64,000 nt of DNA from Poriferisodalis sp965208925. Lineage in GTDB: Bacteria > Actinomycetota > Acidimicrobiia > Acidimicrobiales > Poriferisodalaceae. Below, one piece after another: positions 11,454 through 18,516 of the stretch (position 1 is the first letter of the stretch; each line of letters starts with the position of its first letter). The DNA lies in the NCBI RefSeq assembly GCF_965208925.1, contig NZ_OZ242364.1, forward strand, positions 3,286,001-3,350,000. The letters run 5' to 3'. The notes beneath the pieces are model-generated. The model was not told the DNA's origin and did not search any database. It saw only the letters and a program-made list of their open reading frames with translations. The translations under genes were made by a program, and so were the position numbers.

Positions 11454-12638
11454 GTGCTCGCATTCACATTCCCGGGCCAGGGCTCGCAGCAGCAAGGCAT
11501 GGGCGAGCCATGGACGGCGCACGACTCATGGGAGCTGGTCACCGAGGCCTCCGACGCCTGCGGGCGTGATGTTGCCGCGCTGCTGCTGGAGGCAGATGCC
11601 GACGAGCTGCGACATACGCGCAATTCGCAGTTGTCGACGTTCGTGCTGTCGATGGTGGTGCTCGATGCGGTCGAGCGCACCGGCGCCACGTTCTCGTGTG
11701 CTGCCGGGCACTCACTGGGCGAATACAGCGCACTGACCGCAACCGGAGCCCTGGCCTACGACGACGCTGTGCGGCTCGTTGCCGAGCGCGGCGAGGCCAT
11801 GCAGGTGGCTGCTGACGAGCAGGAAGGGACCATGGCGGCCGTGCTGGGTCTCGATGACAACCTCGTGGCAGAGGCGTGCGACGCAACGCCCGGCGACGTC
11901 TGGGTTGCCAACTACAACGCGCCCGGCCAAGTCGTCATTGCAGGCGCACCGGATGCCGTTGCCGTCGCCGGCGACGAAGCGAAGGCGGCGGGCGCGAAGC
12001 GGCTCATGCAGTTGCCCGTGGGCGGCGCATTCCACACGCCGTTCATGCAGCCGGCCAGGGATCGGCTGCGCAAAGCGCTGGCCGAAGTCGAGATCCGGGC
12101 CCCGAGCGTGCCGGTGGTGGCCAATGTCGATGCCCGGCCGCGTGCCGACGCCGACGAGTGGCGCACGCTGCTGGCCCAGCAGCTCACCAGCCCGGTGCTC
12201 TGGCGCGCCAGCCTCCATGCGCTGGCCGACGCCGGCGTCACGACCTTCACCGAGCTCGGCCCGGGCAAGGTGTTGACCGGCATGACCAAGCGGACACATC
12301 GAGGTGCGACATCGATGTCGGTCGGCACGCCGGCCGAGATCGACACGCTGATGGAGACGCTGGCTACCGACGCGCCGTCGGCACCGACCGTGCTCGGCGG
12401 CGAGAACCTGTACGTCACCGAACGCCTCATCGTGAGCCCGTGCGCCGGCATCTTCACGCTCGGCTCCGGTGTCGGCGACGGCCAGCAGGTCGCAGTGGGC
12501 GATGTCATCGGTCATGTGGCCGGGGAGGAAGTGCGCTCTGCGTTCGCGGGTACTGTCATGGGGATCATGGCCGTAGAAGGCGAACGGGTCACCGCACGGC
12601 AGCCCGTTGCGTGGCTGCGGACGCCAGCCGGCAGTTGA
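11454..12638 (+). CDS. fabD: Malonyl-CoA:ACP transacylase with C-terminal biotinyl-like domain
   Basis: Transfers malonyl from CoA to acyl carrier protein, feeding fatty acid elongation. The start GTG 11454 has AGGAGG four bases upstream and gives 394 residues. Residues 1-300 are a normal FabD: PGQGSQ at the N terminus, nucleophile S87 in GHSLGEYSAL and catalytic H194 in GAFHTPFM. Residues about 320-390 form an extra hammerhead-like domain that resembles biotinyl/lipoyl carriers (SPCAGIF, GDVIGHV, AFAGTVMGIMAVEGERV). The lysine-bearing turn is replaced by GEEVRS near 358-362, so it should not be biotinylated. It is the first gene of fabD-fabH-fabG-acpP-fabF. The fusion is unusual; its role is unknown. 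Confidence 0.92.
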   Translation: MLAFTFPGQGSQQQGMGEPWTAHDSWELVTEASDACGRDVAALLLEADADELRHTRNSQLSTFVLSMVVLDAVERTGATFSCAAGHSLGEYSALTATGALAYDDAVRLVAERGEAMQVAADEQEGTMAAVLGLDDNLVAEACDATPGDVWVANYNAPGQVVIAGAPDAVAVAGDEAKAAGAKRLMQLPVGGAFHTPFMQPARDRLRKALAEVEIRAPSVPVVANVDARPRADADEWRTLLAQQLTSPVLWRASLHALADAGVTTFTELGPGKVLTGMTKRTHRGATSMSVGTPAEIDTLMETLATDAPSAPTVLGGENLYVTERLIVSPCAGIFTLGSGVGDGQQVAVGDVIGHVAGEEVRSAFAGTVMGIMAVEGERVTARQPVAWLRTPAGS

Positions 12639-12668
12639 ACCGCCGGCACCAGCAAGGGGAAGCCACAG

Positions 12669-13634
12669 ATGACGCTCAGCGTGGGAAACGCATCAAGCGC
12701 GCGCATTGTCGGCATCGGGACGGCGCTCGGCGAGCGCGTTCTCACCAACGATGAACTGGCCGAGATGGTCGACACCTCCGACGAGTGGATCATCGAGCGC
12801 ACCGGCATCAGGCAGCGGAACATCGGAGGCACCACCGCCGGGCTCGCCGCACGGGCCGGAACGGCCGCCATGGAGGTCGCCGGCGTCGATCCGTCGAGCA
12901 TCGACATGCTCATCCTGGCCACCACCACACCGGATCGCTGCGTTCCGGCATCGTCGTCGCGGGTGCAAGAGGCACTCGGCCTCGACTGCGGCGCCATGGA
13001 CGTGAACGCCGCCTGCTCAGGATTCGTGTACTCGCTGGTGGCCGGTCACGGCATGATCGCGATGGGTCACGAGCGAGTTCTCGTCATCGGCGCCGAAGTG
13101 CTCTCGCGGATCACCGACTGGACCGATCGGGCCACCTGCATCCTGTTCGCCGACGGCTCCGGCGCCGCCGTGCTCGAGCGCAGCGAGCAGGGCTCCGACC
13201 TGCTGGGCTGGCACGTCGCGAGCGACGGCTCCATGGAAGAGCAGCTGTACTGCGAGCACGACGGCTACATCCAGATGGCGGGCCAGGCGGTATTCAAGAA
13301 GGCCGTGCTGGTGATGGAGGAATCGGCGCGCCAGTCGATGAAACAGGCAGGGCTGACCGCCGACGACATCGACGTGGTGGTGCCCCATCAGGCCAACGTG
13401 CGCATCGTCGAGACGGCCTGCAAGCGGCTGCGCATCCCCTATGAGAAAGCAGCCATGGTGATCGAGCGCACCGGCAATACGTCGTCGGCCTCCATTCCCC
13501 TCGCACTCGACGACGCCGTGCGCAGCGGCCGGATCAACGAGGGCGACAATGTGCTGCTCGTCGGCTTCGGCGCCGGCATGACCTCTGCGTCAGCACTGCT
13601 GCGCTGGTCGGGCGCTCCCGCCCGAGCCTGCTGA
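12669..13634 (+). CDS. fabH: Beta-ketoacyl-ACP synthase III
   Basis: Starts fatty acid synthesis by condensing acyl-CoA with malonyl-ACP. The protein is 321 residues. The catalytic triad is visible: C116 in NAACSGF, H240 in VVPHQAN and N270 in TGNTSSAS. The N-terminal TSDEWIIERTGIRQR signature is typical of FabH. ATG 12669 has the purine-rich GGGGAAG upstream. It sits 30 bases after fabD and 31 before fabG in the same operon. The last residues (GAPARAC) form a short tail beyond the usual family end. Confidence 0.95.
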   Translation: MTLSVGNASSARIVGIGTALGERVLTNDELAEMVDTSDEWIIERTGIRQRNIGGTTAGLAARAGTAAMEVAGVDPSSIDMLILATTTPDRCVPASSSRVQEALGLDCGAMDVNAACSGFVYSLVAGHGMIAMGHERVLVIGAEVLSRITDWTDRATCILFADGSGAAVLERSEQGSDLLGWHVASDGSMEEQLYCEHDGYIQMAGQAVFKKAVLVMEESARQSMKQAGLTADDIDVVVPHQANVRIVETACKRLRIPYEKAAMVIERTGNTSSASIPLALDDAVRSGRINEGDNVLLVGFGAGMTSASALLRWSGAPARAC

Positions 13635-13665
13635 TCGCGTCCCAGCGTCACATACACGTCTCACG

Positions 13666-14400
13666 ATGAATCAGCCCGAAGCGCGCCCCGCGACAGCACG
13701 CACCGTCCTCGTTACCGGCGGCAGCCGCGGCATCGGCTTGGCCACGGCCCAGTTGTTCGCCGATGCAGGCCACCGCGTGGCCGTGACCAGCCGCACCGAG
13801 GCGCCAGACGACAGCCGGCTGCTGTGGGTGGCGTGCGACCAAGCCGACAGCGACGCGGTGGATGCTGCCTACGGGTCGATCGAGGCTGAGCTCGGCTCGG
13901 TGGAGATCCTGGTGGCAAATGCCGGCATCACCCGCGATCAGCTCGTGCTGCGCATGGCCGACGACGATTTCGCAGCCGTCGTCGACACGAACTTGACTGG
14001 CGCGTACAGGATGGCCAAGCGGGCGGCCCGCCCGATGCTGCGCGCGCGCTGGGGGCGGTTGATCTTCGTGTCGTCGGTGGTCGGGCTGCTGGGCTCGGCC
14101 GGACAGGTCAACTACGCGGCGTCCAAGGCGGGCCTCGTGGGCATGGCCCGATCACTGGCCCGAGAACTCGGTTCACGCGGCATCACTGCGAATGTCGTCG
14201 CGCCCGGTCCGGTCGCCACCGAGATGTTCGGCGCATTGAACGACGAGCAGCAAACCGCCATCACCGGTGCGGTGCCGCTGGGACGGGTAGCAGAACCGTC
14301 CGAGATTGCGGCTGCGGTGGCGTTTCTGGCATCCGACGAGGGCGCGTACATCACCGGCGCTGTGATACCTGTCGACGGCGGTCTAGGAATGGGCCATTGA
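13666..14400 (+). CDS. fabG: 3-oxoacyl-ACP reductase
   Basis: NADPH-dependent short-chain dehydrogenase that reduces 3-oxoacyl-ACP in the elongation cycle. It has 244 residues. The cofactor motif GGSRGIG is at residues 18-24 and the NAG motif follows near 85-87. The catalytic S137, Y150 and K154 are in place. The C terminus ends in the usual VDGGLGMGH. Its position between fabH and acpP makes the FASII assignment much firmer than for other SDR genes such as the one at 39847. Confidence 0.94.
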   Translation: MNQPEARPATARTVLVTGGSRGIGLATAQLFADAGHRVAVTSRTEAPDDSRLLWVACDQADSDAVDAAYGSIEAELGSVEILVANAGITRDQLVLRMADDDFAAVVDTNLTGAYRMAKRAARPMLRARWGRLIFVSSVVGLLGSAGQVNYAASKAGLVGMARSLARELGSRGITANVVAPGPVATEMFGALNDEQQTAITGAVPLGRVAEPSEIAAAVAFLASDEGAYITGAVIPVDGGLGMGH

Positions 14401-14506
14401 GCGCCGCCCAATCCGTGCAGGGCCGTAGCGCTGCGGCACCTACACTTCGCGTTCGCACGGCCTCGGTGGGCTCGTGCGGAGACCGCCCACACATGAGGGG
14501 ATCAGC

Positions 14507-14740
14507 ATGAGTGACACGTTGGATCGATTCCGTGACTGCGCCGTCGAGGTGCTGGCCGTGGATCCTGAGCAAGTCACGCCCGAGGCCAGCTTCGCGGACG
14601 ACCTCGATGCCGACAGCCTGGACCTCGTCGAGCTGGTGATGGCCCTGGAGGAGGAGTTCGACATCAGCGTGGACGAGGAAGAACTGGAAGACGTCACCAC
14701 CGTCGCCCACGCGATCCAGCTGGTCGAATCGAAACTGTGA
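14507..14740 (+). CDS. acpP: Acyl carrier protein
   Basis: Small acidic carrier of 77 residues that holds the growing acyl chain on a phosphopantetheine arm. The attachment site is S37 in DLDADSLDLVEL. The start is ATG 14507, because GAGGGG sits six bases upstream and a longer reading from GTG 14474 would add residues that the family lacks. The gene lies 106 bases after fabG and 40 before fabF. A TACACT hexamer at 14441-14446 could be an internal promoter giving extra acpP transcript, a common need for this abundant protein, but that is conjecture. Confidence 0.96.
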   Translation: MSDTLDRFRDCAVEVLAVDPEQVTPEASFADDLDADSLDLVELVMALEEEFDISVDEEELEDVTTVAHAIQLVESKL

Positions 14741-14780
14741 GCCCTGTCCTGCTGAGTCATGGGCAGCGAGCGGGAATCCA

Positions 14781-15956
14781 ATGACTGACGGGCGTCGGGT
14801 AGCTGTGGTCGGCCTCGGTGTCGTCTCGTGCGCCGGAACCGGCGTCGACGACTTCTGGAACGGGTTGAACTCCGAACCGCCGGAGGGAGAACGGCGCGTC
14901 GTCGACTTCGATCCGGCGCCGTTTTACGACAATCCTAAGGAGGCTCGGCGGGCCGATCGGTCAACGCAGCTCGGCATGGCAGCGGCCGCTGAGGCCATGG
15001 CCAGCGCCGGAGAACTCGCGTCGGACCCGGATCGCTGCGGCGTGATCTACGGCACGGGCGTCGGCGGCCTGCAGACATTCGAAGACCAGGTGCTCGTGCT
15101 TGATCGCAAGGGCGCACGCCGGGTATCGCCATTCATGGTCCCGATGATGATGCCCAACGCTCCCGGAGCCGCCATTTCGATGCGGTACGGGCTGGCCGGA
15201 CCCTGCGAGGTGCTCACGACCGCATGCGCGGCGGGGACGCACTCGATCGGGTACGCGGCGCGGCTCATCCGCCTCGGCGTTGCCGACGTGATCGTGGCCG
15301 GCGGCTGCGAGTCGGTGATGACGCCGGTGGGCACCGCTGGCTTCGTCAACATGACTGCCCTGTCGAACAGCGGCATCTCGATGCCGTTCGACAAGAACCG
15401 CGACGGCTTCATGATGACCGAGGGCGCCGCCACCCTGGTGCTCGAGGAATGGGACTCGGCAGTCGCGCGGGGCGCCACGATCTGGGGCGAGGTGCTCGGC
15501 ACCGCCTCGAACGCCGATGCTCACCACATCACCGCGCCGGCGCCCGGCGGCGCTGGCGCGCTGCGCTGCATGCAACTCGCCATCGACGACGCCGGCCTCA
15601 CGCCCGACGACATCGTCCACGTCAACGCACACGGCACGTCGACCCCGCTGAACGACGCAGCCGAAGCGGAAGCGCTCAACAAGCTGTTCGGGCCGAACGG
15701 CCCGCTCGTGACTTCCACCAAGGGCGTCACCGGGCATGCGCTCGGCGCAGCAGGCGCGCTGGAGGCCATTGCCGTGCTGCTGTCGATGCGCCACCGCAAG
15801 ATTCCGGCTACGGCCGGCTGGACAACTCCCGATCCCGAGCTCGCGGACTTCCGCTTGGTGACCGGTCAGGCGGTCGATTGGGAGCCAGGTCCCTCGATCA
15901 GCAACTCGTTCGGCTTCGGCGGCCACAACGGCTGCATCGTGCTCGGCCCCGCCTGA
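14781..15956 (+). CDS. fabF: Beta-ketoacyl-ACP synthase II
   Basis: Condensing enzyme of fatty acid elongation, 391 residues. The Cys-His-His triad is visible as C149 in TTACAAGTHS, H284 in NAHGTSTPLND and H319 in GVTGHALGAAG. The C-terminal NSFGFGGHN loop is canonical. It is the last gene of the operon and is convergent with a beta-lactamase-like gene; a small hairpin lies between the two. Confidence 0.95.
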   Translation: MTDGRRVAVVGLGVVSCAGTGVDDFWNGLNSEPPEGERRVVDFDPAPFYDNPKEARRADRSTQLGMAAAAEAMASAGELASDPDRCGVIYGTGVGGLQTFEDQVLVLDRKGARRVSPFMVPMMMPNAPGAAISMRYGLAGPCEVLTTACAAGTHSIGYAARLIRLGVADVIVAGGCESVMTPVGTAGFVNMTALSNSGISMPFDKNRDGFMMTEGAATLVLEEWDSAVARGATIWGEVLGTASNADAHHITAPAPGGAGALRCMQLAIDDAGLTPDDIVHVNAHGTSTPLNDAAEAEALNKLFGPNGPLVTSTKGVTGHALGAAGALEAIAVLLSMRHRKIPATAGWTTPDPELADFRLVTGQAVDWEPGPSISNSFGFGGHNGCIVLGPA

Positions 15957-15964
15957 GGCCGTGA

Positions 15965-15981
15965 ACAGCCTTAGAGGCTGT
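15965..15981. terminator. Small hairpin between convergent fabF and the beta-lactamase-like gene
   Basis: ACAGCC and GGCTGT form a six-base-pair stem around a TTAGA loop. The hairpin overlaps the stop codon of the minus-strand gene. There is no T run, so any termination would be weak or factor-assisted. The assignment rests only on position and symmetry. Confidence 0.3.
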
Positions 15982-17137
15982 CATAGGTGGCGGTCTCGAT
16001 GGCTTCGTACAGCCCGTACGAACGCGGATCTGCGAACGGCACCTGCTGGCTGATGTAGCAGCCGGCCACTTGGTTCTGCAGGTCGATCCAGAAGTACGAG
16101 TTGGCCAGCCCGGCCCACATGAGCCCGCCCGCGGGACGTCCGGTCGGTGCCGGCTCCTCGTTGATCTGGAACGTCAGCCCCCACGACTTCTCGACGCCGG
16201 GGAAGAACTCGGCGTCGAACGAGAACGGCGGGGCGGCCGTCGGGAGCATCGTGACTCGCAGGTCGCCCATCGAGTTGGTGACCATCTGCGCATGGGTGTC
16301 GGCTGACACGATCTGGCTGCCGTCGAGACTGCCGCCGTTCAGCATCATGGCCAGGAAGCGGCAGTAGTCGTCGGCGGTGGAGTACAGCCCGCCGCCGCCC
16401 ATCTCGAACTCCGGCTCCTGGGGGATCTCGAACGGCATCTCGAACAGCGAGCCGTTCTCGTCACGGGTGTGCATCGCCGACTGGCGGGCGCGCATGCCGT
16501 CGGTGATCTTGAATGCGGTGTCAGACATGCCCAGCGGCTCGAAGATGTTCGCCGCCATGTACTCGCCCAACGTCATGCCCGAGGCCGCTTCCACCATCTG
16601 GCCGGCGTAGTCGATGCCGGTGCCGTAGAACCAGCGGTCGCCGGGATCAGACAGCAGCGGAATGGTGAGCGTGGCCTTCTGGCACTCGATGACGCCTGGC
16701 GTGCCCGTGGCCTCCATGTACTGGCCGAGCTCGGCGCTCCAGATGTCGTACCCCATGCCCGCAGTGTGCGTCAGCAGATGACGCAGGGTGATGTCGCCAT
16801 TGCGCGGGCGGGTGACCGGGTTTCCGTCGTCGTCGAAGCCCGTGAGCACGTCCAGCTCGCCGACCAGCGGCAGCACATCCGCCGCTGGGCCATCGAGCGA
16901 GAGCTTGCCCTGCTCCACAAGCTGTATCGCCGCCGTGCCGGTGACGGCCTTGGTCATCGAGGCAATCCAGCACACGGTGTCATTCGACATGGCAACGTCG
17001 CTGTCGGCGCCGCGGGTGCCGGCTGCTGCCGAGCAGATCTCCCCATCGGCACTGATGACCTTGGCCACCGCGCCCACGACATCGCCGTCGGCGACGCCCC
17101 GGTCGAGAATCCCTTGAACTGTGTCTCCGAGCGACAT
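15971..17137 (-). CDS. Serine hydrolase of the beta-lactamase / class C penicillin-binding fold
   Basis: Protein of 388 residues in the beta-lactamase-like esterase group (EstB/LovD relatives). The catalytic S60-x-x-K63 motif reads SMTK. The tyrosine motif probably lies in YGTGIDYAGQ near residue 175, and HTAGMGYD (LLTHTAGM) is typical of the family. Members hydrolyse or transfer acyl esters; true beta-lactam resistance is rarely the role. No signal peptide is seen, so it is probably cytoplasmic. ATG 17137 has a strong AGGAGG six bases upstream. The substrate cannot be told from sequence. It is divergent from the CapA-like gene. Confidence 0.85.
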   Translation of the reverse strand: MSLGDTVQGILDRGVADGDVVGAVAKVISADGEICSAAAGTRGADSDVAMSNDTVCWIASMTKAVTGTAAIQLVEQGKLSLDGPAADVLPLVGELDVLTGFDDDGNPVTRPRNGDITLRHLLTHTAGMGYDIWSAELGQYMEATGTPGVIECQKATLTIPLLSDPGDRWFYGTGIDYAGQMVEAASGMTLGEYMAANIFEPLGMSDTAFKITDGMRARQSAMHTRDENGSLFEMPFEIPQEPEFEMGGGGLYSTADDYCRFLAMMLNGGSLDGSQIVSADTHAQMVTNSMGDLRVTMLPTAAPPFSFDAEFFPGVEKSWGLTFQINEEPAPTGRPAGGLMWAGLANSYFWIDLQNQVAGCYISQQVPFADPRSYGLYEAIETATYDSL

Positions 17138-17238
17138 ATCAGGCCTCCTGTTCGGCTGGACGCATCACTGCGCAGGCCGTACTCCGGCCCTGCGAGCGCG
17201 ACGCTAGTTGGCAGCCCAAAGGCGCAGGACGCCTGCCA

Positions 17239-17244
17239 TACGCT
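17239..17244 (+). promoter_or_regulatory. Putative -10 box (TACGCT) for the leaderless CapA-like gene
   Basis: TACGCT fits TANNNT and ends seven bases before ATG 17252. No ribosome binding site precedes this ATG. The same spacing recurs at many genes in the window, which supports this start over the longer open frame upstream. Confidence 0.45.
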
Positions 17245-17251
17245 CCACGCC

Positions 17252-18511
17252 ATGCTGTCTCGGCCGCGGTACACCGCCGCGCTCGCCTCGGTCTGCACTG
17301 CCCTGCTGGCGGTGGCGTGCAGCACCAGCCCTGTGCGAGTCGTGCCTCCCCCACCCACAGCAACGGAAGTGCCGGCAGTCGCTCAGCCTGCAGCGGCCGA
17401 CGCTGAGCCACGCGTGACCGACAACACTGCCGCTCCCCTGACGGCACCTGTCACTTCGGCTGCGGCAACGAGATCGGCAACAACCTCCACGACTGCTGTC
17501 ATTCCCACGACGACACAGCCGGATCTGACGTGGACGCTGCTGGCCGGTGGCGACGTGCTGATGGATCGCAGCGAAGATGCCGGCGTCGACCCGTTCGCCG
17601 GCATTCAGCCCGCGCTTGGCTCCGCAGACATCGCCGTCGTGAACGTGGAGATGGTCATCAGCGAGCGCGGTGAGCCTGCCGACAAGCAGTACGTGTTCCG
17701 GGCGCCGCCCTCGGCAGCCGAGCGGATCGCCGCGGCCGGCGTGGACGTGGCCAACCTGGCCAACAACCACGCCATGGACTACGGACCTGACGCGCTGGTC
17801 GACACCGTCGATCTCCTCGAGGCCCAGGGAGTGATCGCGCTTGGAGCGGGCACAACCAGCCCCGACGCCTACCGGCACCGCGTCATCGAAGTGCGTCCCG
17901 GCGTGCGCGTCGCATTCGTCGGTGCCTCGATGGTCGTGCCGCTCGGTTTTCCTGCCACCCAGACGCGCCCGGGCATCGCGTCGGCGTACCAGCGTGACCG
18001 GGTGCTCGCGAATGTCCGCACTGCTGCGCAGGACGCCGATGTCGTGATTGTCACGGTGCATTGGGGCGTCGAGCGCATGACCTGCCCGGAGGGCCGGCAG
18101 CGAGACTTCGCCTTCGAACTGCTGCACAACGGCGCAGATGCGGTCATCGGCCACCACCCGCACGTGCTGCAGCCGGTGGTGTTCGACGACGGCAGGCTCG
18201 TGGCCTACTCGCTTGGCAACTTCGTGTGGCACTACCGGTCAGGCATCACCGGCGAGACCGGGGTCTTGCAGGTCGACTTCGACGGCGACGAGATGCTGGG
18301 CTGGTCGTTCCATCCCCATCTGCTCGACCTCAACGGCGCGCCGGTGCCCGCTTCTGAAGGCGCCAGGGTCGACCGGATCAACGACATCGTCTCGGGTGAC
18401 TGCGCCCAGCACCAACCACCTCCGACCACCGCTGCGCCGACGGCAAAGACCGAACCCGAAACCGAGGCTGAGGATGAGGCTGAAGCCGAAGGCCACCCGA
18501 GCGACGGGTGA
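17252..18511 (+). CDS. CapA-family lipoprotein (poly-gamma-glutamate synthesis-type metallophosphatase fold)
   Basis: Predicted surface lipoprotein of 419 residues. The signal peptide ends in LLAVAC with the lipidated C23. A Pro/Thr/Ala-rich linker follows to about residue 92. Then comes a PGA_cap domain: GGDVLMDR, NVEMVIS, NLANNHAMDYG, VHWGVE and GHHPHVLQP contain the Asp/Asn/His metal ligands of the calcineurin-like fold. The last 50 residues are acidic and Pro/Thr-rich. The family is named after CapA of Bacillus capsule synthesis, but most members stand alone with unknown substrates; no capB or capC is near. It is convergent with the CoA transferase, five bases apart. Confidence 0.85.
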   Translation: MLSRPRYTAALASVCTALLAVACSTSPVRVVPPPPTATEVPAVAQPAAADAEPRVTDNTAAPLTAPVTSAAATRSATTSTTAVIPTTTQPDLTWTLLAGGDVLMDRSEDAGVDPFAGIQPALGSADIAVVNVEMVISERGEPADKQYVFRAPPSAAERIAAAGVDVANLANNHAMDYGPDALVDTVDLLEAQGVIALGAGTTSPDAYRHRVIEVRPGVRVAFVGASMVVPLGFPATQTRPGIASAYQRDRVLANVRTAAQDADVVIVTVHWGVERMTCPEGRQRDFAFELLHNGADAVIGHHPHVLQPVVFDDGRLVAYSLGNFVWHYRSGITGETGVLQVDFDGDEMLGWSFHPHLLDLNGAPVPASEGARVDRINDIVSGDCAQHQPPPTTAAPTAKTEPETEAEDEAEAEGHPSDG

Positions 18512-18516
18512 GGGGA

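Noticed and set aside
15971..17137. Antibiotic-resistance beta-lactamase
   Set aside because: It lacks a signal peptide and resembles cytoplasmic esterases of the same fold.
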